In this document: piece by piece, positions 23,881 to 31,944 of the stretch | How positions within the stretch are numbered: the stretch's first letter is position 1 | Layout of the letters: every line of letters begins with the position of its first letter | IMG/VR virus record: IMGVR_UViG_3300027893_000006 | Span: 1-39,614 of that record | Source of the DNA: a virus | Length of the DNA: 39,614 nucleotides | Reading direction: 5' to 3' (one strand) | Position numbers and translations under genes: made by a program | Notes under the pieces: model-generated | What the model was told of the DNA's origin: nothing | Databases searched by the model: none | What the model saw: the letters and a program-made list of their open reading frames with translations, nothing else

Positions 23881-26258
23881 TTTATCGTCCTCTTGCCGAT
23901 ATAATATCCATCAAATTGAGATACAAATTCAAACCATAATTCATTTTCTTTCCATTGAAAAGCTGAATGATGTTGTTCTAATTTTTTACCTTCAAACACA
24001 CGATAACCATTTCCTTGAATAAAAGTCCTATCTTCTATACCACACCTATCTCCATCACAAGCAGCTCCTCTTAATGTTACATCTTCATTTTCTTCCATAA
24101 GTTCATAATTTACTGGTTTAAATTTTTTAACTAATCTATTCCATTTTTCATTATCAAAAGTTGTCGGTTCATTTGGCATATAAGGAATCGATAAATAAGC
24201 ATTGGATGGTAGAAAAGTCATACAACGAATTTTATCCTTATTATCCCAAATAAAATTTAAAATCTTCTTCCATTCATCATCTTTAATCACAACTGTACTA
24301 CTAATATTATGAGTTAATTTTTCTTTGTTTGTAGGGAGAATCCAATTTTCATAAACTAAAAACATATCATTTATAAAATCTATTGCTGAAATTTCATCTT
24401 GACTTGTCCCATTAGCTTTTACAGGAAAAGTTATGCACCAATCTCCATTAGGTTTTTCTTCTATCATTTGAAGATTATATTTCTTAAAAAATTGAGCAAC
24501 TGGTTCTAATGGATTTGCAGTTATTCTTTTAAAATAATATTTAGCAGGATGAGAATGAATTCCACTACTTATACATCCAAGCTCTAAACTACTTGTTCCT
24601 CCTGGTTTAATACAAGTACAACGAACGGCAGAATTAATTCCAATTTTATCTGCTGTTATTTCATTCATTTCTTTAACACAAATAGCTCCATTCGATAATA
24701 TTTTTTTATTAAATATCCAAGGAGCATCTCTCATTCCAGTTATACTAACTCCAATAAGAGCATCTCGTTTCACAATATTTTCTGTAATTTCACCAAGATA
24801 AGGAAAATTAGTATAACTGGCTTGAAGAGTAGCAATAAAACTTGCATATTTGCAAGCATCATAAAAATCTTTTTCATCTTTACAACCAGTCGCATTTATC
24901 TCTACAAGATTACAAAATCCAAATCCTGTTTGTTTTATTTCATTATATTCTTGTGGTATAGATAAAGAATTGCCAAAAGGTTTTATATACCAAACAGGAT
25001 TAATACCAATTTCTCCGCAAGGATTTATACCCCAATCTTCATTTTCTAAAAATATAAATCCTGGATCACCGAAATTATTTTTGTTGAGTTTTATTATTTC
25101 TTCAAATTGTTCTTTAGTACAAGTATTGGGATTAAGAACTACGCTATTATTACATAATTCTCGTTGTGAATTTTTTCCACAAAATTTAAATTCATGTGTA
25201 CTTTTACAATATAACATTTCTTCATCATCATAACTAAATAACGAGATTAGACTGCTGCGTCTTATTCCACCTGCAAGAACTGCTTTAGAAAGATGACAAA
25301 TAATATCATGACATTCGATTGGTTTTAATTGTCTTTCTTGTACATTAATAAGAATAGTTCTTGTAGATTCTAAAGCTTCTTTTAAATCTAAATGTCCAGG
25401 AGCTTTTCCACCACTTTTTAATTGGCTTCCTTGTGGACGAATTTTATTATAATTAAATTCAATATAATAGCCGTTTATAAATCCATTTATTAAAGTTGTA
25501 ACAGAATTTGCCCAGCCTTCAATTGTATCTTCTATTGTGTGATGACAAATGAGGCTATTATTTATCTTTTTTATCTTTGGTAATTTTATCACGTGTTGTT
25601 TCTGTACACTAAAACCGACACCAACACCACAAAGAAGCAGATATAAAATTTGTCCAAAAACTTCTGGTCTATCTATTAAAGTAAAGCTACAATTATACAT
25701 TCGTTCATTACGTTCTTTTAATGGTTCTCCAGCAAATTGCATAGAACGCATAGAAGGTAGGACTTTTTTAGCATAAACAAATTTAAATGCTTCATCTATT
25801 TTGTCTGCTAATTGCGGAAATCTTTCTTTGTGCATATTTTTTACACGTCGCACAGTTTCATTAAAAGTTTCTCTTCTTCGTAATGCTGGAATATATTGAG
25901 CATATTTTGAAGCATGAATATAATCGGCAATAGCAGTTTTGTCAGGCTCTAATCTACGTTCTTCATTTCGTTTTTGTCTATATGAAATATATTCTTTAGC
26001 GACTTCAAGATTATGTTGTATTAAAACTAATTCAACAATATTTTGAATCTCTTCTATTTCTATAGTAGGAATATGAGAAATACCCAAATCTAAATCATCA
26101 ATTAATAATTTTATTTGTTCTTCAATTATTGATGTTAATTCAGTAAGTGTTTCTGGGTAAATTAAGCCATAAATTTTCAAAAATGCTTTTTTTATAGCAT
26201 TATAAATTTTTGTTTTATCAAATTCAACTATTTGTCCATTTCGTTTTTTAACTTGCAT
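23877..26258 (-). CDS. nrdJ: Adenosylcobalamin-dependent (class II) ribonucleotide reductase
   Basis: A 793-residue enzyme that makes deoxyribonucleotides. An ATP-cone regulatory domain (MQVKKRNGQIVEFDKTKI) occupies about 1-95. The catalytic barrel has the reducible pair C190 (MYNCSF) and C449 (GFCNLVEIN), and the radical site NPCGEI with C414 and E416. PSMRSMQFAG and GVGVGFSVQ support the B12-dependent monomeric class rather than class I, and no small subunit is present. C734-x4-C739 (CDGDRC) is the likely electron-shuttle pair, followed by 54 further residues, longer than I expect. The host must supply B12 or the cofactor. A long leader with a hairpin lies upstream. Confidence 0.9.
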   Translation of the reverse strand: MQVKKRNGQIVEFDKTKIYNAIKKAFLKIYGLIYPETLTELTSIIEEQIKLLIDDLDLGISHIPTIEIEEIQNIVELVLIQHNLEVAKEYISYRQKRNEERRLEPDKTAIADYIHASKYAQYIPALRRRETFNETVRRVKNMHKERFPQLADKIDEAFKFVYAKKVLPSMRSMQFAGEPLKERNERMYNCSFTLIDRPEVFGQILYLLLCGVGVGFSVQKQHVIKLPKIKKINNSLICHHTIEDTIEGWANSVTTLINGFINGYYIEFNYNKIRPQGSQLKSGGKAPGHLDLKEALESTRTILINVQERQLKPIECHDIICHLSKAVLAGGIRRSSLISLFSYDDEEMLYCKSTHEFKFCGKNSQRELCNNSVVLNPNTCTKEQFEEIIKLNKNNFGDPGFIFLENEDWGINPCGEIGINPVWYIKPFGNSLSIPQEYNEIKQTGFGFCNLVEINATGCKDEKDFYDACKYASFIATLQASYTNFPYLGEITENIVKRDALIGVSITGMRDAPWIFNKKILSNGAICVKEMNEITADKIGINSAVRCTCIKPGGTSSLELGCISSGIHSHPAKYYFKRITANPLEPVAQFFKKYNLQMIEEKPNGDWCITFPVKANGTSQDEISAIDFINDMFLVYENWILPTNKEKLTHNISSTVVIKDDEWKKILNFIWDNKDKIRCMTFLPSNAYLSIPYMPNEPTTFDNEKWNRLVKKFKPVNYELMEENEDVTLRGAACDGDRCGIEDRTFIQGNGYRVFEGKKLEQHHSAFQWKENELWFEFVSQFDGYYIGKRTIK

Positions 26259-26453
26259 ATATCACCCCAATATTGCGTCTTAAATCGGGTTTCGACTCCC
26301 AGTCGACCCATAGCTGGCTTATAGGTATATTATTACTTACTATTACGACGTTTGGCCAACAGCGGGTCGACTGGGGACGAATTTACGACTTTAATTCCGG
26401 TTATTTTTATAATTTGTAGCTTTTTAGTATAGTTTCTATTTTATGCATTTTTA
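26259..26453. other. Leader region of the ribonucleotide reductase gene
   Basis: A 195-base gap upstream of nrdJ. It includes the long GC-rich hairpin at 26298-26375 and AT-rich flanks with a TATACT at about 26427 on the minus strand, but no matching -35 box. I looked for a cobalamin riboswitch box (GCCACTG) and saw none. Confidence 0.5.
26298..26375 (-). promoter_or_regulatory. Long GC-rich hairpin in the reductase leader
   Basis: CCCAGTCGACCC at 26298-26309 and GGGTCGACTGGG at 26364-26375 are perfect complements (12 bp), enclosing 54 bases that can extend pairing (GCTG at 313-316 with CAGC at 360-363 of 26000). Nothing else this GC-rich is in the region. It lies about 40-115 bases before the reductase start, placing it in the 5' leader, where it may control translation, stability or processing. 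Confidence 0.6.
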
Positions 26454-27323
26454 TTAGTATAATAAGTGATTAAAATCTTCTGATTTTAGATTTGCTGCTA
26501 TTTCTGTAAAGTCGATATGTTCTTGTAGAATTTCTTGTTCCGACTTTTTTATTTGACTTGATTTTTTTGCTCGTTTCGCCCGTTTGTTAATAGTTTCTTT
26601 GCTTAAAATAAAACTATCTTTAGAAAGATCAACTCCAGGTTTTGGTCGCCCAAGAAATTGAATTGTAAGAGGATAAGGTTCTGGAGGCCATCGCATATAA
26701 ATTTTTATTTGTTCCATAGTTTTATTGTACCAAATTCCGAATGTATAAGTAGTATGTGGACAATGGACCCATTCACCTGTTTTTTTATCATAATAACCGA
26801 CTGCTCTATTTAATGCTCTACACCAAGGACCAGGATGAGATTTAAGAAATTCAATTTCAAATTCTTTTAATAATTTATGTTTAGTAGCTCTCCAATATCT
26901 ATTATTTTGAACTTGAGCTTGTGTCCAATAAGGCCATCGTTTTTGTAATTTAGTCCATAATGGAACTAAATTCATAGAAAAATATAATGCCCAAACTGGT
27001 TGATTTGGATCTATCACTTCATACCAATATCTTTTACTTTTACAAAAATTACATCCTTTTAAACTATTGCTTCTAAAAACATATTTACAAAGTGGAGCAA
27101 TTTTTTTAAGATCTATTATTGGTTTAACTATCCCCCAACCTTTTTGTTCCTTATACTCTCTTTCCCAATTTAATTTTACTCTTTTATTATGTTGTTCATA
27201 AATAATTCTATGATACTCTCTTAATTCTTCTTTATTTTTACAATTTAAAAATTGTTCAAATCGAATATCTTCTTGTTCTTGTTGAAGCATATATTCTTTA
27301 TAAGTAAGAATACTGGTTTTCAT
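26454..27323 (-). CDS. Unrecognised Trp/Cys-rich protein in the modification locus
   Basis: A 289-residue protein I cannot assign. A Cys-rich segment (CKYVFRSNSLKGCNFCKSKR, about 79-98) could bind zinc. The middle is rich in Trp and aromatics (LQKRWPYWTQAQVQNNRYWR, then HPGPWCRALNRAVGYYDKKT), with HCPHTTYTFGIWYN that contains His and Cys ligands. The C-terminus is basic and helical. It overlaps the glycosyltransferase gene by 4 bases, so it may act in the same pathway. No signal peptide. A catalytic role is possible given the conserved-looking aromatic blocks. Confidence 0.6.
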   Translation of the reverse strand: MKTSILTYKEYMLQQEQEDIRFEQFLNCKNKEELREYHRIIYEQHNKRVKLNWEREYKEQKGWGIVKPIIDLKKIAPLCKYVFRSNSLKGCNFCKSKRYWYEVIDPNQPVWALYFSMNLVPLWTKLQKRWPYWTQAQVQNNRYWRATKHKLLKEFEIEFLKSHPGPWCRALNRAVGYYDKKTGEWVHCPHTTYTFGIWYNKTMEQIKIYMRWPPEPYPLTIQFLGRPKPGVDLSKDSFILSKETINKRAKRAKKSSQIKKSEQEILQEHIDFTEIAANLKSEDFNHLLY

Positions 27324-28135
27324 AATTCAGGCTCCGGAACTTTTATAAGTTGTTTATGATTTTTATCTCTATTTTTCCAGCATCTTCTCCAAGCTATTCT
27401 AACATCATAGCGTTCATTACCATAAATATTTGATTTATTTCTTGCTTTCTTTTTAACTACATTGATAATTCTTGGCCATATTTCTGCAAGTTGATAAGCT
27501 GCTTCTTTTTGAACTTTTGGCGTTCTATAAAGTGTAGTACCACCTTCTGCAGTAGGATCTATTTGATCACAACACCAATTATATCCTACCCTATTAGGAT
27601 ATCCTTTTGATAATAATTGAAGTGTAATATCAAAATCTTGCATTGTTTTTAATCTATCTAATCTAATATTTTCAGCTAATAAAACATCTCGATTAAAATA
27701 CAAACAATCTTTTGCATTAGTACAATCACGAAAATCTTCTTCAACAAAATGATTTCCTTTTCGAATACTAATAGCCCCGTGAACAAAACCAACATCTAAT
27801 TGATTACTCATCCAATTAAACATTTCATTTAATTCTTTATTTTGTATTTGTTCAAGCCAATCATGTATTCCAAGATATCTAACACAAAATCGTAAATCAT
27901 CATCTATTATTATTACTCCCGGAGTTGGACAGTTTTCTAAAATATATTGCCAAACTTGTCCAAGATATTTTTTATCGATTGCTTTAATTGATAAATCATA
28001 GATTTTAAATCTATTTACCTCTTCTTTAGGACAAATTATAATAGGTTTAATATCACTATAGGTTAAAATTTGTTTTATGGTTTTTAAGGAGGAATTTTTC
28101 CGGCCTTTTGTTGGAATATAAACAGTATAATCCAT
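27320..28135 (-). CDS. GT-A-like glycosyltransferase of the modification locus
   Basis: A 271-residue transferase. The opening MDYTVYIPTKGRKNSSLKTI is the nucleotide-binding first strand. An IIIDDDLRF with DDD at 78-80 is the metal-binding motif. Later DCTNAKDCLYFNRD and QDFDITLQLL blocks fit acceptor binding. The opening and DDDLRF pattern resemble phage TET-associated glycosyltransferases that sugar-coat 5-hydroxymethylcytosine in DNA; this is from memory and not certain. Its position beside a base-modification family protein and a dCMP-type hydroxymethylase homologue supports DNA as substrate. Overlaps the next gene by ATGA. Confidence 0.65.
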   Translation of the reverse strand: MDYTVYIPTKGRKNSSLKTIKQILTYSDIKPIIICPKEEVNRFKIYDLSIKAIDKKYLGQVWQYILENCPTPGVIIIDDDLRFCVRYLGIHDWLEQIQNKELNEMFNWMSNQLDVGFVHGAISIRKGNHFVEEDFRDCTNAKDCLYFNRDVLLAENIRLDRLKTMQDFDITLQLLSKGYPNRVGYNWCCDQIDPTAEGGTTLYRTPKVQKEAAYQLAEIWPRIINVVKKKARNKSNIYGNERYDVRIAWRRCWKNRDKNHKQLIKVPEPEL

Positions 28136-28140
28136 TTCAT

Positions 28141-28497
28141 TTAACCTTCTATATCTTCATATAAACAATTTATATTTTGACAATAATCTTTTTCATCATT
28201 TAAGCAAGTTAGATTTTTACAATCTTTACATTTTGATTCCCATGTATTACCCTCATTTTCCCAATTAATATTTTCCCATTCTTTAATATTACAACAAGCA
28301 GAACCTCTATTTTTATCATAATACATTAAAGAATTAATTGAATTGCATTTGCATTTAAAAACGTATGTTTCAAGTTCCATACCTTTTTCAATACAATTTA
28401 ATATTATAGTTTCAATTTCAGAACCATCAACATATCTATATGTATCCTGTTCCCAATCCCAGAACCAATTTTCATTACATTTTGGACATCGTGCCAT
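28141..28497 (-). CDS. Cys-rich zinc-binding protein, 118 aa
   Basis: An acidic protein with many cysteines: C4/C7 (MARCPKCNENW), C35, C49/C51, C68/C69, C90/C93, C98, C106 and C111. At least two zinc or iron-sulfur sites are likely. The start is fixed by position; a longer frame is not seen. No family recognised. It may be an accessory factor in the modification locus. Confidence 0.65.
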   Translation of the reverse strand: MARCPKCNENWFWDWEQDTYRYVDGSEIETIILNCIEKGMELETYVFKCKCNSINSLMYYDKNRGSACCNIKEWENINWENEGNTWESKCKDCKNLTCLNDEKDYCQNINCLYEDIEG

Positions 28498-28513
28498 TTT
28501 TATACCTTTAAAT

Positions 28514-28600
28514 TTATAATTTTTTTACCATATAATAAGTTTTTATTACAATAATACCTATAATTACATGGAAAATAATTTCGCACATTTTTTCATACAT
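28514..28600 (-). CDS. Micropeptide with one membrane helix, 28 aa
   Basis: MYEKMCEIIFHVIIGIIVIK, then TYYMVKKL. A single hydrophobic stretch (about 8-23) ends in a basic tail. GGAG lies ten bases before the ATG at 28600, and the frame fits exactly between two certain genes. Role unknown. Confidence 0.5.
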   Translation of the reverse strand: MYEKMCEIIFHVIIGIIVIKTYYMVKKL

Positions 28601-28602
28601 AA

Positions 28603-29517
28603 TTATTTTTCTCCATTATATTTACTACGTGGTCGGCCTTCACCCATTTTTACTCGTTGATATTTATCAAATTCACACAAAGAATGTTCTACTTCTCGAA
28701 GTTCAAATGGAATTTTTGCATTAAAAATATGAGAACCTAAAAGATATCTTGTAGTAGTTAATCTACGATATAAAAATTGCATAGATGTTAATCCTTGTTG
28801 TTGATTTTTATGTGGGAGACCAAGACGTTTCAAACCTCGTTGAGCACCAGGACCCATATTTGTCCAAGTTAATTTATCAGTTGCATTTTCAAGAAGTGGA
28901 GTAAATCGTAAGTCACAGACTAATTCATAAGACATAAATTTGCCTATCATATACAATTCTTGAAGTTTATTGTAAACTTTTTCCATGCTATTTGTTTCTT
29001 TACATAATTCTGTAAAATAATCACGACGTATCCAAGCATTTTTTGCTGCTCGAAGATAAGATATATGTTTATCTTCAAAAGCTACTCCAGTTGTCATCCA
29101 AGCTCCTGTGAAAATTTGTTTCTTATCTTTATGTCTTTGTAGAATATAATTTTCAACTTCTTGATAAGAAACTATAAAACCAAGATTTTGTGCATGTTCA
29201 TACCAATTAAAAAGTCGATACCAGCAAATATTAAAAAATATTAAAGATAAATAATCTCTTTTATTTTCTTTTAAATATAAGGAGGGTTTCCATTTTAAAA
29301 ATCCTTGTTTTAACATTTTTTGTAAAGTAATAGTTCCTTTATCGAGTTGCCGAAATACATTTGTAAATTTGTATTGTTGCAATATAAGATCATCTGTCCA
29401 AGGTTTTGATAAATTTTTTTCAAAACGATTAACATAAATCGAATGCCGTTCGTTGATCCAATATGCAAGATCTTCAATAGAGCAATGACCAAATTTTATA
29501 TTTGCAAGTTTAGGCAT
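28603..29517 (-). CDS. 5-hmdU DNA kinase helical-domain / aGPT-PPlase-family protein
   Basis: A 304-residue, largely helical protein that matches a family tied to DNA base hypermodification (alpha-glutamyl/putrescinyl-thymine pyrophosphorylase-like, 5-hmdU DNA kinase helical domain). Seen features are YKFTNVFRQLDK at 49-60, TGAWMTTG at 137-144, GPGAQRGL at 222-229 and the hallmark end from 276 to 300 (VEHSLCEFDKYQRVK, MGEGRPRSKY). In characterised phages this family modifies 5-hydroxymethyluracil already in DNA. Here the hydroxymethylase-like neighbour looks cytosine-specific, so the true substrate is open. A TAATG overlap links it to the HNH gene upstream. Confidence 0.78.
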   Translation of the reverse strand: MPKLANIKFGHCSIEDLAYWINERHSIYVNRFEKNLSKPWTDDLILQQYKFTNVFRQLDKGTITLQKMLKQGFLKWKPSLYLKENKRDYLSLIFFNICWYRLFNWYEHAQNLGFIVSYQEVENYILQRHKDKKQIFTGAWMTTGVAFEDKHISYLRAAKNAWIRRDYFTELCKETNSMEKVYNKLQELYMIGKFMSYELVCDLRFTPLLENATDKLTWTNMGPGAQRGLKRLGLPHKNQQQGLTSMQFLYRRLTTTRYLLGSHIFNAKIPFELREVEHSLCEFDKYQRVKMGEGRPRSKYNGEK

Positions 29518-29969
29518 TATCTGTTTCCTAATTCTTTATTATGACATATTTTACAAAGTGTAATCATATCCCCTTTTATATTATTTCTATCATTTCCATC
29601 AATGTGATGTACATCTAATTTTCTATTAAATTCTATTAAACTTTGTTTTTGTGTCATACCACATTTTTGACAAGTATAATTATCCCTTTTACGAATTGAT
29701 TCTTTTAATTCAAAAATTTCTTTTGTATATTTTCCACAATCTTTTCCATTAATATATCTTGAACTATTTTTTCCTACATATTTTTTTCTTGTTTCTTTTT
29801 GCAAACAACCACAACTATTAGTGCTATTTCCTAAAGCATCCCCTCTTATTATTGTTTCTTTTCCGCAATCACATTTACAAAACCAATAAGCACGACCCTC
29901 CCAATTTCGATAAGCAAATTTTATTACTAATAATCTACCGTATCGTTTATTTGTTTTATTTTCTCTCAT
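29517..29969 (-). CDS. HNH homing endonuclease, 150 aa
   Basis: A second HNH endonuclease related to that at 19005-19466. It has the same N-terminal Cys cluster (C31, C33, C35, C53, C55) and HNH core (C100/C103, DVHHIDGNDRNN with H121-H122, C139/C142-H143). The start overlaps the end of the thymidylate-synthase homologue by 14 bases, and the stop overlaps the next gene by TAATG, so it is woven into the operon rather than inserted in a gap. Two copies next to nucleotide genes fit homing mobility. Confidence 0.9.
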   Translation of the reverse strand: MRENKTNKRYGRLLVIKFAYRNWEGRAYWFCKCDCGKETIIRGDALGNSTNSCGCLQKETRKKYVGKNSSRYINGKDCGKYTKEIFELKESIRKRDNYTCQKCGMTQKQSLIEFNRKLDVHHIDGNDRNNIKGDMITLCKICHNKELGNR

Positions 29970-30960
29970 TAAATTGTTGTGTCCACTCGGCGAAATATGG
30001 ATTATGAAAATTCGCAGGTTTTATATCTATCCATCTTGTTGCCGTTCCCATAACAAGATCACTGAATGTTGAATCAAGATTTAATAAATTTATGTTACTT
30101 AAAATTGTCGAAGAACATTTTTCTTCAGGTGTTTTACGAATCCATTCTTCAAAATTTAATGCTTGTTCAATTTTATAATTTAAACTTTGTATAGGATGAT
30201 AAACAAGAAAATCTTTTATTGGATATTCACCCCAACAATTTTCAAGTATCTTATTTACTTTTTCAAAATTATTTTCATAGATATGTTCAGAACCTGCTTG
30301 ATGAATATAACTGCCAAGTTCTAAATTTAATTCTTCTGCAATAATACGTTGTAGAGTTGTAAAACAAAATACATCATAAGGAAGACCAAGCCATGCATCA
30401 TTGCTTCGCATTGTAGCTATAAGATAAAGTTTCTTTTCTCGAATCATAAAGTGTAAAGCAATAGTGCAAGGTAAATCTTTATGATCCCCAATAATTGCAT
30501 GAAGCAAATCTCCACTATCCCACATTGTAATAATAGCTTGACGTGTATTTGGTTTTTCTTTAAGTAAATGAATAAGAGCTTCTAATTGATTTTTACCATT
30601 AGGATGAAAAAAGATACTATTTTCATAAGCAAATCCAGGATTCTTTTCCCATCTTCCACCATAAGCACCATAAGCTATTCCTTGTTCTGCAAAATTTTTA
30701 TACGAAGGAGCATAAGCTTCTATCATATCTATTTTAAATGTACCAGAAAGATACCAAAGCATTTCTGCACAAGCATAAGATAAACTAAATTTACGCTCTG
30801 GAAATTCAAGTAAAATATTTTTAGTAGGGTCTAATAAAGTTGCTTGAAAACCTAATATCTCTTTTGTATTTCCAACACGTGAATTTAATTCATTTCCTTG
30901 TTTTATTATTTGTTTTAGTGTATCCCACCACAAATGATTTAATGTTTGATATTGTTTCAT
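29956..30960 (-). CDS. Thymidylate synthase-family enzyme, probably dCMP hydroxymethylase-like
   Basis: A 334-residue enzyme of the thymidylate synthase fold. Catalytic C165 (LPCTIALHF), the phosphate-binding R185-S-N-D (MRSND), E66 (AEMLWYL) and H226-x-Y228 (GSEHIY) are present at the spacing of E. coli ThyA. The residue aligned with Asn177, which selects uracil, is Asp196 (GLPYDVF), the change known in T4 dCMP hydroxymethylase. The enzyme therefore may add a methylene-derived group to dCMP, supplying a modified cytosine. The ATG at 30960 has GGGA five bases upstream; an ATG at 30975 is an alternative. The next genes carry modification functions. Confidence 0.85.
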   Translation of the reverse strand: MKQYQTLNHLWWDTLKQIIKQGNELNSRVGNTKEILGFQATLLDPTKNILLEFPERKFSLSYACAEMLWYLSGTFKIDMIEAYAPSYKNFAEQGIAYGAYGGRWEKNPGFAYENSIFFHPNGKNQLEALIHLLKEKPNTRQAIITMWDSGDLLHAIIGDHKDLPCTIALHFMIREKKLYLIATMRSNDAWLGLPYDVFCFTTLQRIIAEELNLELGSYIHQAGSEHIYENNFEKVNKILENCWGEYPIKDFLVYHPIQSLNYKIEQALNFEEWIRKTPEEKCSSTILSNINLLNLDSTFSDLVMGTATRWIDIKPANFHNPYFAEWTQQFNERK

Positions 30961-30990
30961 ATTAATCCCATTCATTTATTTTTCAAAAAT

Positions 30991-31039
30991 AACGAACTGG
31001 TGGGATTGATTTCTCCATATTAAATACCCACCAGTCGTT
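30991..31039 (-). terminator. Hairpin with T-rich tail, likely terminator
   Basis: AACGAACTGGTGGG (30991-31004) pairs with CCCACCAGTCGTT (31027-31039), 13 bp with one bulged A. On the minus strand the stem is followed by TATTTTTG, the pattern of an intrinsic terminator. It lies between the gene at 31060-31326 and the thymidylate-synthase homologue, so it may end one transcript or attenuate entry to the modification locus. Confidence 0.55.
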
Positions 31040-31059
31040 TTGGAGAGAAAATGAAAATA

Positions 31060-31326
31060 TTAATTTAAATAAAAATGTTCTATAATTTTATTCATTTGTT
31101 CAATACTAATTGTAACTTCATAACCTTTATGATTTCGTCCCATCATATCTATACACATTGGTTTTTGAAATGGGTAATACTCAAAAAGATCTTCAGCATA
31201 ATATTCTATTGGACATCCAAAACAAATTATTAATTGTCCAGCTTTACTGTGTTCACCAGTAGTTATTCGAGTAGTTACAGTTTTTATAAATTCATTTCCT
31301 TCAGTATCTTTTGCTATTACTTGCAT
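31060..31326 (-). CDS. Hypothetical protein, 88 aa
   Basis: An 88-residue protein with a beta-rich start (MQVIAKDTEGNEFIKTVTTR, then ITTGEHSKAGQLIICFGCPI) and a helix at the end (SIEQMNKIIEHFYLN). It overlaps the upstream gene by 10 bases. Unrecognised. Confidence 0.6.
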   Translation of the reverse strand: MQVIAKDTEGNEFIKTVTTRITTGEHSKAGQLIICFGCPIEYYAEDLFEYYPFQKPMCIDMMGRNHKGYEVTISIEQMNKIIEHFYLN

Positions 31327-31610
31327 TTTTCAAATTCCGTTAATTGTTTTTGAAGTTTTTTATATTGTTCTAATAACAATATTTTAGTATCTTTTTTAAT
31401 TTGTTTTTTGAGTATTTTCCAATTTTCTCCTAATTCAACTAAATTATCAGTTCCAAAAAGTAATTTTCGTATTTCGTTTTCTTTTTGTATTTTAATATCA
31501 AAATAATTAGCTGCTTCAAAATTACTAAATTGAGCTAAACGAGCCATTATCTCTGCTCGTGTCCATTGTTCAATTAGTTGAATTAATTGTTCTAACATAA
31601 ATAATTTCAT
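31317..31610 (-). CDS. Hypothetical helical protein, 97 aa
   Basis: A 97-residue helical protein (MKLFMLEQLIQLIEQWTRAE, then IMARLAQFSNFEAANYFDIK) with a long charged C-terminal helix (KDTKILLLEQYKKLQKQLTE). A coiled coil is likely. Unrecognised; it begins after the structured non-coding stretch. Confidence 0.6.
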   Translation of the reverse strand: MKLFMLEQLIQLIEQWTRAEIMARLAQFSNFEAANYFDIKIQKENEIRKLLFGTDNLVELGENWKILKKQIKKDTKILLLEQYKKLQKQLTEFEKCK

Positions 31611-31811
31611 CCCTACTCCAGCCCTTGGGATTCCAACTCTGATTCGCCGTTAGTGTACTGGACGCGAACAACATTATAAACTTTACTAATAAAATAATAT
31701 ACTATATAATGGAACAGAATTATCGTATCTGCTCCGTGATACAATCCTTATGTAATCAAACGCTCTTTTTATTCGCTGATATAAATCAGTAAAAGATTAA
31801 GAGTAACTCGC
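31611..31811. other. Non-coding stretch with several weak stems
   Basis: No convincing gene. Together with 31812-31942 this makes a 334-base gap. Visible stems include GGAACAG/CTGCTCC (one mismatch, about 31711-31735) and CTGAT/ATCAG at about 31776-31789. It is richer in G+C than the neighbourhood, which suggests a continued RNA structure or a leader for the gene at 31610. Confidence 0.4.
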
Positions 31812-31942
31812 AATATAATAGTTTTATATTTTATTATAACAAAGGTGGTGAGCGTCCTCTAAATGACATGCAGTCAACCCACCTTATTTGAATAAATAGT
31901 TGCCCAATCTATTTATTCACGTAGACAACCGACCATTATATT
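31812..31942 (-). ncRNA. Structured RNA with three-way junction, unknown class
   Basis: On the minus strand, AATATAATGGT (31942-31932) pairs with ACTATTATATT (31822-31812), 11 bp with one G-U. Inside are an 11-bp hairpin TGAATAAATAG/CTATTTATTCA (31889-31919) and a second stem AAGGTGG/CCACCTT (31842-31885), giving a three-way junction. It begins two bases after the stop codon of the gene at 31945, the same placement as the two hammerhead ribozymes after its sister genes. It does not match a ribozyme class I know. Confidence 0.5.
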
Positions 31943-31944
31943 AT

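Noticed and set aside
24970-25776. Open frames on the plus strand opposite the reductase
   Set aside because: They mirror codon structure of a certain minus-strand gene; no plus-strand frame in the window has family motifs.
26259-26453. Cobalamin riboswitch upstream of the B12-dependent reductase
   Set aside because: Expected from function, but the conserved B12 box and core of that riboswitch are not visible; only an unrelated hairpin is.
29310-29492. 60-residue open frame inside the modification-family gene
   Set aside because: It is an alternative frame of a well-supported gene, without a binding site or known motif.
31611-31942. Group I intron remnant
   Set aside because: The region is structured and an HNH gene is not far away, but no P7/P3 core could be recognised and flanking genes are intact.
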